A DNA stretch of 64,000 nt, from positions 233,801,803 through 233,865,802 of the forward strand of contig OV884059.1 in the NCBI GenBank assembly GCA_930367215.1. The letters are read 5' to 3'. Under the pieces are notes generated by a model. That model was not told where the DNA came from. It did not search any database and saw only the letters and a program-made list of their open reading frames with translations. Positions within the stretch are counted from its first letter, which is position 1. Each line of letters opens with the position of its first letter. Both the position numbers and the translations under genes were made by a program. Positions 44,884 to 56,560 of this stretch are shown here, piece after piece. The stretch is from Pollenia angustigena (Eukaryota; Arthropoda; Insecta; Diptera; Polleniidae).

Positions 44884-45749
44884 CACGCAGAGAAAAAATA
44901 TGATTGGGCATGGTTACGGCAACAACACTATGTTTAATGTAACAATATATTGTTGTCGTATTATTATTTTTATTAATTATCAACAATATTATAGTTACTG
45001 TAAACATATCAATGTTTATCGCAATTATGAATTTAAGTATTGTTAATTATTTATGATAACTTTCTAAACATATTATATTTCTCACAACCATATCATGATA
45101 TTTAATAGCCATAACATGATAACTTTCTATACATTTATCATATTATTTTAAAGATGCAATCAAATTTTTTTTAATCATATTATGCTAGCGCCATTTGTAA
45201 AATTATTTTGAATCAGTTGTGTCGTTTGTTTTATATGTTAGCGGCTAAACAAGATAAATTAAAAAAAATATCGTAGTAAAATCCAACAACAACTATTGAA
45301 CTCCGCTATTTTATTAACATCAAGAAAAATTGTAAAAAGTAACAAAATAAAAGATCGATACATACAAATTTTAATTTATTTTGTATTGTTATGACAGTTA
45401 TTAAAGGAGCTGTATCATAGTATGATGATTGCTTCTAAATTTATTATGATTAACACGATGATAATATGATTACTTTTTAGCTTATTATGATTAACATGAC
45501 AATAATATGATTAATTTCTTAGCTTATTATGATTAACATGATGATAATATGATTCCTTCTTAACTTATTATGCTTAACAGAATAATAATATGATTAAGGG
45601 AAAACTATTATGATGTAATATTACGTATATATTTAGCCATTATATGATTCAATAATAATCTTAATATGGTGACTACAATCATGAATCTTATCATAATATG
45701 TTGCTCTTAGAATATGTTTACCACAACCATGTTTTTTCTTTGCGCGCAG
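44884..45749. mobile_element. long foldback, CACGCAGAGAAAAAA family, copy A
   Basis: The left CACGCAGAGAAAAAATATG and right CATGTTTTTTCTTTGCG are inverted ends. The right half carries many TTATTATGATTAACATGA-type words. It is homologous, in reverse, to 47390-48478. Confidence 0.7.
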
Positions 45750-47389
45750 GTACACGCAGAGTAATCACATTTTTTCAATATGGTCTCCTCAGTAGTATTA
45801 GTGAAAATGTTTATGGATGGAAAACTTAACTAGTTAAGCAGTTGCATTCGCCTGAATGTCAAGCATTTGACCAATGTATAAAAACAAACGATTTTAATTT
45901 CTCTATTTACTGAGAGTTCCAATTAGTGAGGGTCTTCTTAACCATCTAGAGAATAGAAGTTTTCGGTTCTCTTACCGGTCACAGATGATCGGCGTCGGCC
46001 TGCACAAGCTGTCACTTAATATACAACAAGTGTAGCCATCTGTCAAGAAAAAGCGAGAATTTATTTGTAACGTTTATTCATTCATATATTCTTAACTTAA
46101 AAGATGTTGATAATGGCCTTAAAATTTCCATGGAGTAGCTCAACATATATTTTTTTATAAAAGAAAGATCTTCTAAATTTTTTTTTTTAATGTATTTAAT
46201 AAAAATTTTTTTTACAAACAGATCAATATTTTACTAAAAGCATAAAAAAATGTCTAAAAGTTTTTAGCTTATTTACAATGCCGGTTTTGTATGGATAAAC
46301 AAAAGTCCATTTGTCAATTTTTTTTTTAAACTTTAAGGTTTTTTAAAAATTTTATTTGGCAACTACACAGAAAAAATTCTCAGCATTTCTTTTTTTTTTT
46401 CATTTAAACCATTATTCAAAAATAAAATCAGTTTTAATTAAAACTTTAATCAAAAGAATCAAACGTTTACTTATATCATTATATTAACATTATTTAATTG
46501 GTACTATTGATTTGTTTACTGGTGCAAATTTAATACATTTTTTAATCGAAATCCATTTTTATTTTTCTCTGTGTATGGTTGTGTGTGTAAAGATAGCGCA
46601 TCGGCTTTGTAACTTAAGAATGTAATAAATAATTTATTTGTGTATTAAACATTTCTATACAGCATCTAAATTTAGCAAAGGAATAACATATGGGTAATTC
46701 CAAAGTGTTGAACGTGACAGTCGTACGCATCAAAAATGCGATAACATTTTAAACCAAAAATATTTTTACATTTTCTTAACCCTTAAATTATAACACTAAG
46801 AAAGCACTGTTATCTATACTAAAGCTTATGGAGGGCGCGATTCTAGGTCAAAGATAATGGCAAAAGAAGTAGCGGTTCGAACGTGAAACAAACAGAAGTA
46901 GTTTTTGTGGCGATGTATAAAAAGACGTAATTCAGCGAAACCTGGCACAATTTTTTAGTCAAACTACTTTCAGAATTTTGCGAAGCAATAGAACATTAAA
47001 ATGTCTTTGGTTTGATTCCAAAATTATCTGTATTTTCTTTTTTTTAAGCTAAAATCTGGGTCGATACGTGACATTTCGAACGTGAAATTTTTTCCCTAAT
47101 AATATAACTGAATAATGATTAAAATAAAATAAAAATTTACCGTTAATCCGAATAACATATTTCTCTTTGAACTCTTCCTTAGATTACAGACCATGTAAGA
47201 AATTTTTTTTGGAATAATTTTTATCAAATATCACCTCTTTTAATGAAGATAACACTCAAGAAAACATACAATGAAACATTCGCACATATAAGAAATTACT
47301 TTTGCACAACTTTGCAGTCTGATTGTACGTCTAAGTGAACAAATTTATGGGTTAATTTATAAAATTAGTAAAATCTAAATATTTCTCTA
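45750..47389. other. AT-rich DNA with one MITE (46366-46573), no gene seen
   Basis: A fragment TACACGCAGAG at 45751 is another end of the long foldback family. A less AT-rich patch at 45940-46020 (GATCGGCGTCGGCCTGCACA) opens no frame. Confidence 0.4.
46366..46573. mobile_element. CACAGAAAAAA-type MITE with TA target
   Basis: CACAGAAAAAATTCT at the left and TTTTTCTCTGTG at the right are the ends. TA flanks both sides (46364-46365 and 46574-46575). It shares ACTGGTGCAAA with 37528-37717. Confidence 0.65.
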
Positions 47390-48478
47390 CACGCAAAGAA
47401 AAAACATGGTTGTGGTAAACATATTCTAAGAGCAACATATTATGATAAGATTCATGATTGTAGTCACCATATTAAGATTATTATTAAATCATATTATGAC
47501 TAAACATACTCGTAATATAACATCATAATATTTTTCCCTTAATCATATTATTATTCTGTTAATCATATTAAGTTAAGAACTAATCATATTATTGTCATGT
47601 TAATCATAATAAGCTAAGAAGTAATCATATTATCATCATGGTAATCATAATACATTTAGAAGCAATCATATTATGATACAGCACCTTTCATAGCTGTCAT
47701 AAAAATACAAAATAAATTAAAATAGTTTTGCATCCATTTTTTATTTTGTGGCTTTTTACAATTTTTCTTAATGTTAATCAAATAGTAGAGTTCAATATAA
47801 GGCTTGCAAAAGAGCAAATGAAAAATCTGTGGTTTTCATGGGCAACCGCGTGTGTCCATTTTTTCGATTTTAAGATGTTGATGAAATATCGTAGCACTTT
47901 TATAAAATATAACGAAATCTCTGTGTGTTTTGTTGTTGGATTTTACAAAAAAACTATGATATTTTGCATTTGCACTATTACATCACTAATACTTGAAAAA
48001 ACTCTGCTAATATTTTAATTTTTTAATTTCTTTAAACTTATTTTTTTATGGAATTGTATCTTTTAATTGTTAAACCGCTTACAAATAAAAAAAAAACGAC
48101 ACAACTGCTTCAAAATTATTTTACAAATGGCGCTAACATAATATGATTAGTGTAAAAATAGTTTGACTGCATCTTTAACATAATATGATAAATGTATAGA
48201 AAGTTATCATGTTATGGCTATTAAATATCATGATATGGTTGTGAGAAATATAATATGTTTAGAAAGTTATCATAGTTAAGTTGTTAGAAAAATAATTATT
48301 TTTTGGTCAACAATACTCAAATTCATTATTGCGATAAACATTTATATGTTTACAGTAACTATAATAATGTTGATATTTAATAAAAATAACAATTATTTGT
48401 GTACGACAACAATATATTGTTACATTAAACATAGTGTTGTTGCCGTAACCATGCCCAACCATATTTTTTCTCTGCGTG
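47390..48478. mobile_element. long foldback, CACGCAGAGAAAAAA family, copy B
   Basis: CACGCAAAGAAAAAACATGG and CCATATTTTTTCTCTGCGTG are inverted ends, flanked by TA on each side. It is the reverse complement of copy A for most of its length, with extra sequence in the middle. The 96-residue frame at 47728-48018 falls partly in that extra sequence and has no recognisable domain; I do not count it as a gene. Confidence 0.75.
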
Positions 48479-48578
48479 TATAACAATATCGTAAAATAAT
48501 CAGCTTTTAATAACTTTTAAATTTTCGGTCACGGTGGACCTTTTGGCGGAAATGCCCATATTACATATTGATTTTATC

Positions 48579-48611
<33 letters not shown>

Positions 48612-49229
48612 AAAAAATTAAATTCATGTATTAATATTTCATGTATTTAATGGAACCTTCATCAACTTACACATTGAAAACGAGCACAAATATATTAAAA
48701 TGCTTAAAAAATAAAAAGGGAGTGAAATAAAAATAAATTTAAATGTCTGCTTGTAATTCATGAAGTCATGGGAATAGGGGTTCTCGCCATTCGGACTTTT
48801 TTTATCGAAATTTCCTGATCCTTTTTTCCTAAAGAATAATGTTTAAAGTTTTTTAAATTAACGATATTATTTCTTAAGAATTGTCACCATCAGTAGTAAA
48901 ATAGGCTTAAACCGTACGCACCTTTTGGGACATATCGTTGCTTGATTATTTAATTATCGTATGTGGATACAAATTACATACGACTTACGACAATTAAATA
49001 ATCAACCGACGATATGTATCCTACTTAATGTTCACAGAGTCCTAGTATTTTTGTTTTTCACTTTAAATGATTAAAATTTCTCCCATTTAGTTATTTAGAC
49101 GTTTAAGTACAAATATTAAAAAAAGTCTTGCTTTTTATCATAACAAGTGCTGTTTAGTCTTAAGAAAAGTGTCCTGGAATTAAACTGTTTCCGTGTTTTT
49201 TTTTTATAAAATATTTTAAAAGCATTATA
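48479..49229. other. AT-rich DNA with a poly(A) run and a hairpin
   Basis: An A run lies at about 48581-48606. A foldback at 48929-49021 pairs GGGACATATCGTTG with CGACGATATGTATCC and has TGATTATTTAATT/AATTAAATAATCA inner arms. No gene was seen. Confidence 0.5.
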
Positions 49230-49608
49230 AACAAGTAAGAAAGTACAGTCGGTCAAGCCCGACTATATGATACCCTACACCACAGTATTTTAAAACACAT
49301 TTACGAGAGTGCTCCCTATTCGGGACCCATGGAGAATCATGCTTATGTATTCATATAAATATAAAACTATCTATGTTCTAAATTTCATTTGAAAGTGTGT
49401 GAGATGCAGAAATTACCCCTACCTCCCCGTGTGATCCTACTTTTTAAAAGCTGCATAGCTTATATAAATATGGATCTATCTGTGTTTTAAATTTCATTAA
49501 AATCGGTTTGAAAGTTTGTGAGAGGCAGAAATTACCCCTACCTTCCCTTGTAGTCCTACGATTCGGCCAATTTGCAATAGGCTTGGTCCTTGTACAAATA
49601 ATAACCTA

Positions 49609-50419
49609 CACTGAAACAATTTTCTTCGCAATACCAATGAATTTTGACATTAATCTCATGAAAAATTGCATTAAAAAGGAACCTATGCAGCGCTTCGTTG
49701 GATCAATGAAACCTGTTTCATTAAAATATATTTAATGAAACATTACATTAGATCTATGAATATTATTCATTGGATGAATACTTTGAATAATGTAAAAAAA
49801 AATTTTTCTTTTTTTTTTAATTTTTTGTTTTTTATTATTTTATTTTTTCTTATTTTATTTTTTATTTTTTTTTCTGTCTCTGGCGGGAATCGATCCCGCA
49901 ACCTCGGTGCTGATAGACTAGCTCTCTACCAGCTAGTCTACCGAGGCAGTGTAGTTTTTTACTCAATTAAGAGCATAAATATAAGATTAAATTGTCCATA
50001 ACAACAATAACAACGTTGGTTGAAAGTTTTTGGTTCATAATGAAAATTTAAATTTATGAAAGCATTCTTGAAATATGCTGCTTTTACAAAAAAAAATTTG
50101 ATTTTTTTTGATTAACAATTAAACATTTTTTTAAGGAAACTACAATTTTGTATTAATTTATGAATATAGTTATGTTTGTATGTTGTTTTTTTATGTTCCC
50201 AATTAAAATTTTTTGTTTAACTTGGACAAACTTAAGATTTCATTTATCCAATGAAAATTGTTAACGTAATTAAGAAATTCAATGAAGCGATTTTAACGAA
50301 AATATGTACTTCATTATAACTATGAACTTTCATTAAGACAATGAAAATTTGCATTTATCCAAGGAAAATTTTTTTATGAAAATGATTCATTAAATATATG
50401 AAGCAGTTTTCTTTCAGTG
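49609..50419. mobile_element. CACTGAAA MITE with TA target, carrying a tRNA-like unit
   Basis: CACTGAAACAATTTTCTTCG and TTTTCTTTCAGTG are inverted ends flanked by TA (49607-49608 and 50420-50421). The interior has ATGAAA-rich arms related to 44338-44616. A T-rich tract and a tRNA-like segment occupy 49795-49950. Confidence 0.7.
49875..49948 (-). repeat. tRNA-like (A-box/B-box) segment
   Basis: Read on the minus strand: TGCCTCGGTAGACTAGCTGG (A-box region), GAGAGCTAGTCTATC, then GCGGGATCGATTCCCGC, a perfect T-arm with B-box. The spacing suits RNA polymerase III. An acceptor stem does not close properly, so it is probably a tRNA-derived repeat and not a tRNA gene. A related unit is at 60201-60276. 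Confidence 0.6.
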
Positions 50420-50767
50420 TATATGCCAAATTTTATCTAAATTATCTCCAAAATTGTGACCTGGTCTTTGCGCAAAAGGTTACAAAAGGACAGACAGTCA
50501 GCCTCACAAATGGTATAATACCCTCTCTGCTATTGTGGTGTGGGTATAAAAAGAGCAAAAAAGCATTAAAAAATATTATTGAAGTGTTAAGGTCTCTACT
50601 TTTAGTCATATTACCCGTTTTCGCAAAGGTATGAATAAGATTTTATTTATTTTTTATATGTTTTCTTTTTACGGGACATATTTGACCCATGCGGCTTTTG
50701 CAGTGTGACATATCTATCCCAATAGGTCTAGAGTGTTAAAGAATTCAAAATTTTATTTTAAACTAAA

Positions 50768-51110
50768 ATGACGAAAAGACTATCCGATTTGAATGAAGCA
50801 AGTATTTACGAAGAGTCAAATGAAGATGACTTTTCATCTGGGAGCGGAGACGAATCCGAAAGTATTATTGATGAAGAAAATTCAGGTTCCCCAGATGAAG
50901 ATAAATATAAAAAAATAGGTGAAGTAGCTATGTTGTCATCTCATGCTCAAACTCCTACCGGAATATAATGGGAAGAGTAGATCGAGCTGATCAGTTATCC
51001 GGAATGAATGAACTAGACAGTAAAATACCAGAAATGGTGGAAGAAAGTTTTTATAGATTGGTGATGGCGTTAGCTGTAAATTCGTGGATCATATACAGAT
51101 GTATATGAAT
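50768..51110 (+). pseudogene. piggyBac-like transposase with the core deleted
   Basis: The frame 50768-50968 starts MTKRLSDLNEASIYEESN and is strongly acidic and Ser-rich, like piggyBac N-termini. Right after its stop, another frame reads GRVDRADQLSGMNELDSKIP and then FYRLVMALAVNSW, which is the conserved C-terminal GVDRADQ...NSW region. About 350 residues between, including the catalytic Asp residues, are absent. This is an internal-deletion derivative. Confidence 0.7.
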
Positions 51111-51168
51111 TTACATCATTAAAAGGAACCAATTTCTTGATTTTGTATACCCTTTTTTCATATGTTTA

Positions 51169-51637
51169 CACCCAGAGAAAAACATGTTTAAATATGGTCA
51201 CCTCCAGCAAAACTATTTTTAAAGAACATGTTAAACAAATTATGATTCATTTAACAATAATATTGTCACCGACAACCATATTATGTTTGAATTAGTCCTC
51301 CATCAAGAAGCCACAACCATATTATGGTTGCCTCCGAACATGTTATGGTCAAAAAAAACTCAAACCTGTTAAACACTTATAATAGCATGGTTGATTTTCA
51401 ACCACAGCATGTTGTTCTTGGAATAGAGGAAAATAATATTCTTAATTTTCAAACAAATTATTGTCATATTTAACCATAACATGCTTAGAGGCAACCATAA
51501 TAAGGCTGTGGCTTCTTGATGGAGGGCTAATTCAACGATATTATGTTTGTAGGTGACAATAATATGGTTATATTAACCATAATATGTTTAAAATTTTTTT
51601 CAATAGTCCATATTTAAACATGTTTTTTCTCTGCGTG
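51169..51637. mobile_element. long foldback, CACGCAGAGAAAAAA family, copy C
   Basis: CACCCAGAGAAAAACATGTT and AACATGTTTTTTCTCTGCGTG are inverted ends; TA flanks both sides (51167-51168 and 51638-51639). The interior contains inverted GCCACAACCATATTATGG/CCATAATAAGGCTGTGGC units. It is 469 bp long. Confidence 0.8.
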
Positions 51638-51754
51638 TACGCATCAGTCGATTTATATGTCCCACTCCTCAAGTCTCTTCTCTGGGTAGGGGCATATATT
51701 AGTTGCATATGAATATCTTTGTAAAAATAGGCCATTAAAAAAGCTTGAAACTAA

Positions 51755-52038
51755 CTAATCGTCTCCCGTACCGAAAGGTTTAACCGAAAAGCAACCGAGC
51801 GAATTGCATTTTTTAGGCTTTGCATAGAGTTGAGAGTCCAACAGAAGTCAGCCAGCCATTTTACAATATTTTGTTACAATACTCTTGAATAAAATCAAAG
51901 ATCTAGATAAAGACAAGCTTGTTGCTTGCACCGCAAGTGATTTCAAAGGAAAACTCTTGATAGGTATAATATCTTATATTGTTTTAGCAGAAAAAACAAA
52001 TGGCTTTAAGTCTATTTAATGTAAAGGGTGGCGAAATT
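51755..52038 (+). pseudogene. dispersed gene-like fragment, copy 2 (with the 54-nt block)
   Basis: This copy reads NKIKDLDKDKLVACTA and then, through the extra 54 nt, SDFKGKLLIGIISYIVLA, before EKTNG; a one-base insertion then shifts SLFNVKGGEI to another frame. The ATG of copy 1 is TTG here. The product is unrecognised. Confidence 0.5.
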
Positions 52039-52826
52039 TCTTATAAAAAGTTTCCGGAAATTTCCAAGATTTTTCTTCTACGAATTCCCTAGAATTTCTT
52101 TTCTAAATAGGAACCCTAAATTTGAAAGTTGATAACATGAATAAAGAGACAAGAAAACTTATGGAAAACATTTTTTCACACAGGCTAGACAAAAGTGTAT
52201 AAAGGGGTACAATACAACACACACACTTACTACATTCGCTTATTTGGAATCTACATAAAAATATTTTTTAAAAAATGTTTTCCAAAAGGGCAACACTTGT
52301 TTAATAAATTTCCATTTTTATGCAGCAATCACTACTTTTGTCAGTCACAGAAAAATATGAATTTTAAGTTTCAATTTGTGGCAAAAAAACAAGATGCATT
52401 TCGGTTTCAGTTTTCAAGTTTTTTTTCAAGATGAAATCAAAAATGCAGTTGTATTTGCATGACTGGGAATTAAAGTTTTCTTTTTGAGTTATAAGCTGGA
52501 TTACTATTTTTTTTTTTTTTTTTGAGACAGAAAATCCAAATTGCATGAATAACCAAAATAAATAAATACATTCGTGGATTGCATGATTTAAGCAGCAGCA
52601 TACTTTTGCTGGACTTTTGCGAATGAAAACTTTTATTTAATTGTTGACTGTTTTAAATATTAAAAAAATGTTGGTGTATTGAATATCTTAATATATCGCT
52701 CAGTTGCTGCAACTTCGTCATAACTCAAAAAATACATTTCGAATAAAGCGTGTTCAGAGTTTTTGATTTGCTTGAACCACTTAGAAAAAAAGCGATACAT
52801 AATCTTCAAAATGCGGCAAAATATAA
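52039..52826. other. AT-rich DNA, no gene seen
   Basis: Contains a T run at 52508-52523. No frame or element end could be supported. Confidence 0.4.
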
Positions 52827-53232
52827 AGGGGTCTGTACACGGTCAAAATGCTTGACGTCATGGCGAATTCACTCGTATACGTTTGCTGAACGTAATATTC
52901 GCCGTCATATCTAATTTTTTGATTTTCAATGCAGCGTCGTCGGTGTCAGACATACAAACACATTTTCACTTATACTGCAATAGCGCTTGATGAGAAATGC
53001 TTGACGTGTAAATGCCCCTTAAAAGATATAAAGCTTAATTTTATAGGGTCTGCACACGTCAAGCATGCAGGCGAATTCACTCGTGTACGTGTGCTGGACG
53101 TAATATTCGTCGTCATATCTAAATTTTTCGATTTCCCATTCAGCATCGTCGGTGTATTACATACAAATAACTTTTCACTAATACATTCATACCATACCGC
53201 TTAATGCGAAATGCTTGACGTGTACATACCCC
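52827..53232 (+). mobile_element. tandem dimer of a TIR element (two units of about 190 bp)
   Basis: Unit 1 (52827-53018) and unit 2 (53045-53232) each begin GGGTCTG(T/C)ACACG, contain GCGAATTCACTCGT and ACGTAATATTCG, and end GAAATGCTTGACGTGTA..CCCC. The ends of each unit are inverted repeats. A gap of about 26 bp separates them. Confidence 0.75.
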
Positions 53233-53542
53233 TTTATACACAATATAAATAAAAACATAGTAAACAATTCCGCATCACTAACTCCAAAATCTCATTTTTT
53301 TGTGTTATGACGACGTTGCAGCAAAAAAGCCATATGTTGTATTTTTCTATGTCATAATTTTCTCGTAACAGAGACAAGGCGAATTCGTGTAATTGGTAGT
53401 GGCAATTCTATAATTAGTTCAACGATAAAAACACAACATTGTATTTTTATTTTGGTCGATACGTCAAAAACAGAAGCAACTTTTGACATTTCTCTTTCGA
53501 AGTAAGAGAGCTGTAAAGTCAATTCGCTTAAAACAATGACTT

Positions 53543-53884
53543 ATGGCCATTTTCTCATTAGGCGATTTTCTTTTTTCCCAACGAAAAACTGCACAATAAA
53601 GAAATTTGGTTTTCTCAATGTCTCATTTGCTTCGATTTTATCGCAAAGCTAACCGGCACTCATCTGCCAATTATTTATTTTCCTTTTATTTGCCGTACAG
53701 ATAAATTCAATCAGCTGACTCACAACTTTTACATGTATTTTGAGTGGCGTTGCCAGCTGAAAACTTTGTTTTTTGTCGGTATATTGAGAAACCCAAAATC
53801 GTTAACGGACATTTTATCGGTCCAATAAATTTATGTTGACATTAAGTAACAGACAGTTTGTCGATGCATTGAGAAAATGGCCAT
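53543..53884 (-). mobile_element. 342-bp MITE, copy 3 (inverted)
   Basis: It is the reverse complement of copies 1 and 2 with the same length. It sits directly before the LINE fragment at 53935. Confidence 0.85.
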
Positions 53885-53934
53885 AAGCAAATTGTCTTAT
53901 TTTTTTTTTTTTTTGCTTAAATCTCTGCTATCGC

Positions 53935-55160
53935 CAAATATCTGGGCGTGGTTCTGGCTGGTAGGCTGTCATTGTGGCTGCGTATCCGGATGAGAGTTGA
54001 GAAGGCAATAGTTGCTAAATATTTAAGCAGGGGTGCAATATTCAAAAACTGTATGCCAATTGGATATTTGAGGCTGTGGTTACGCCAACTCTGTTTACGG
54101 GACTATGGAATAGTGGAATGGGGTAAATAGGGGCAAATATCGTGTGATGCTTGGGAAAGTATACAAACTGGTCATGTTGACAATTACTGGATCAATGCGT
54201 TCTACTGCCACGAAGGCTCTGTTTACGCTGTTAAACTGACACGGCGGACAGTAGGTCATCTCGTGATTTTGTCCACGCCAGGATACTCTATTACACGATT
54301 GTCTCTGGCGGGGTGAACAACAGCACCCCGGAACCTTTCATCGGTATGCAGCAGATACGGTATACGATAATGGTCACTCTATTTGGATGAATTTCCTCGA
54401 ACCGACCGTAAGGGGCTGATGGTTGAAAGAAAGGAAGTAGAGCTAGCGCGATTTTTAAACATAGAGGAACTGGACATAAATGTTCTCTTTCGTCTGCCGG
54501 ATAACTGTAGTGTCCCGCAGGCGGAAATCTCTGATATCGACGTTAACTGCAGGTTGTTGGATGTCTTTAAATAAGATTGCGAAGCTTTCGAAATTAACGC
54601 TTATATCGATTCCAGCACCCGTATTCCGTAATTCGCTTAGCTAAAGCTAAATCTCTATCGCTAAAATGCCTTAGAGAGTACAAAGTTAAAAACTTTTAGT
54701 GATGACAATAAAAGCTTAAATTGCGGTGAATTAAATTGTTATGACATTGCCAAATTTAGAAATGCACGTTACAGTACTGCATTCGTAGTCAAAAATCGCT
54801 TAATCAACTTTAAAGATTTTTAGCGATAGAGATTTAGCTTTAGCGAATTACAGAATACGGCCACAGGGCACCCGATTTGGCCATCTGGATGACATATTAA
54901 TTGATCAATTTGTTGGTTTTACAATGGCTCACTGTAAGTCACTCATTAACCGCGGGTCTTATAGACTTGCACAGTTGGGTTGGACTCGAGATCTTACTTG
55001 CTCCGTATCTATGGCATTGTGGCCTGGTTATGACGGAGGACATCTTCTCTTCTTAGGATCAGTGATAACTGGGCAGTAGCCGGTAGGGACTCTTGCGAAG
55101 GGAAATCAATGATTTCCGCGGAAGTTGTTTCATTTTGTGTAGGAGTATCCTGGAATTTCA
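53935..55160 (+). pseudogene. R1-like LINE ORF2 C-terminal half
   Basis: The fragment starts at AKYLGVVLAGRLSLWLRIRM (thumb region). It continues with MLTITGSMRSTATKALFTLL (about 54175), and an RNase H-like part with LPDNCSVPQAEISDIDV (54495-54545). After the nested MITE comes WTRDLTCSVS and GGHLLFLGSV. Stops and frame changes are frequent. A MITE (54619-54860) interrupts it. The catalytic RT palm is absent. Confidence 0.7.
54619..54860. mobile_element. MITE inserted in the R1-like fragment
   Basis: CCGTATTCCGTAATTCGC and GCGAATTACAGAATACGG are the ends, with inner arms AAAGCTAAATCTCTATCGCT. It is 242 bp long. No TSD could be confirmed. Confidence 0.7.
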
Positions 55161-55628
55161 AGGTTAGGTTCTTGTATATCGCAATTAAGAAGATGTGAAA
55201 GGAATTAAATTGCTTTTTGATATTATTTTTCTATTAAGCCAGTTTGATTTTGCTACTATTTAAGCGATTTATTGTCGTGTTTTTTTCTATTTTAACTTGA
55301 TTAAAAGTTCTTAAATAATAAGATATCTGTGATTTTTATAACTATTAAAATTTTAAATTTTTACTGTCCTGATAAGAGCGATTTTTCCCTACTTCGTCTG
55401 GTAACTCTATATTTAAACAGAAGTCACCTTTTTACAGGGCATTATCACCACTGTCGACTTATACGGTGCGTAAAGTGCAATGCCTTATGCCATTAGTAAG
55501 AGTGAGTTTTTAAGAATAAAACAAGCCAACCTTTTAGAGGACAAATAATTTTTAAGAAACCAAATTGCATTTTTTCAATAAAATGTCACATTTTTTTTTT
55601 TGTAGAAAAGAAAACACCCATTTTTTGC
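55161..55628. other. unassigned DNA, no gene seen
   Basis: No frame or element end could be supported. Confidence 0.35.
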
Positions 55629-56214
55629 TAAAGGTGAATGTAGACGACATGTTTTTTACATCTGACTTGTCAACTTTTCAAGTCACATGTAATTGTGCAT
55701 GTTTGTCAAAATTGCTGTTTTACAGAAGGTCTATAAAATTCGGTCACAAACGTACATGTAATTTGCTTCTGTCATTGTCTCTGTTTTTTTTTTCGCATAG
55801 TTATTGAAAAAAACAAAATAAAAGTTTAGTCATCTTAACATATTTTTCTTTTAATTCAATGATACCAATTTACGATATTCTAATGAATCGGTTTTTATAT
55901 ATATTTTTACATAAATTCTATTCAATGGTGCGATGATCATACATATCTCGGTATTGTAAAATATTAACTACAGCCGGCTTGTGATTCCGTCAATAGTGGA
56001 CGCCGCTGCCGTTTTATTCTCGGCACAGATTTCTGATGTCAGATGGTTTGTCAGAAGAAAATAGAGCACGCTCTAATTGAAATTTTGTTAGATGACTTTG
56101 CATCTGACTTTTACAGAAGCAAAGTTAAAAAGGTAACACACGACATGTATATATTTTGCAGTGGGAAATTTGACATGTCAGATGACAAAAACATGTCGTG
56201 TACGGTCGCCTTAA
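55629..56214. mobile_element. foldback MITE with long imperfect arms
   Basis: AAAGGTGAATGTAGACGACA at the left pairs with ACATGTCGTGTACGGTCGCC at the right. ACATCTGACTTGTCAA and TTTGACATGTCAGATG form inner arms, and TTTTACAGAAG occurs in both halves. It is about 586 bp and has no gene. Confidence 0.65.
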
Positions 56215-56355
56215 CTGTCACATATCTTTCGTTTTTTTCTTTTGGGTTATTAAGTTTTCTAAACTAAGTCTCATTTAAGCGCATTTTTTTAAAACTTAAA
56301 AACAATTGTGATTTTTAGTTAAACTGTTAATTTTTAATTTTTGGTTTTTTTTAGT

Positions 56356-56560
56356 CAGGCTTGAATTCGTCAAATTATTTTTACTCAAGGAAGGAATTTT
56401 TACAACTTGAAATTTTTATTAAAATTTATTGATAAGTTTCTTGGCTGAGCTGGGGCTCAAACATGTTTCAAGAATCACCATATTCTTTCATCAGAATCTT
56501 TGAGTTCTCACCTCTGCACCAAAGCGGTGCCTGCCAGCCAACAGTCTAACATCAATCTTT
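56356..56560. repeat. partial foldback of the tRNA-like family
   Basis: The arm AGTCAGGCTTGAATTCGTC and GGAAGGAATTTTTACAAC match the 43341-43672 arm. The core has GAGCTGGGGCTCAAACATG (degenerate B-box) and GCACCAAAGCGGTGCCTGCC (A-box side). Confidence 0.5.

Larger units (their letters stand above)
49230..50546. repeat. dispersed fly repeat (AGTCGGTCAAGCCCGACTAT family) interrupted by a MITE
   Basis: The left end AAGTACAGTCGGTCAAGCCC and the right end with GGACAGACAGTCAGCC and TATTGTGGTGTGGGTATAAA delimit a common fly repeat type. Two near-identical subunits (GCAGAAATTACCCCTACC) lie at 49409 and 49528. The host sequence is broken at 49609-50419. Confidence 0.55.

Noticed and set aside
47728..48018. 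96-residue plus frame
   Set aside because: It lies inside a foldback element; the sister copy does not preserve it and it has no motif.
49875..49948. Functional tRNA gene
   Set aside because: A good T-arm is present, but no proper acceptor stem or anticodon arm; also part of a repeat.
54383..54574. Independent 63-residue gene
   Set aside because: It is the RNase H-like portion of the R1-type LINE fragment.
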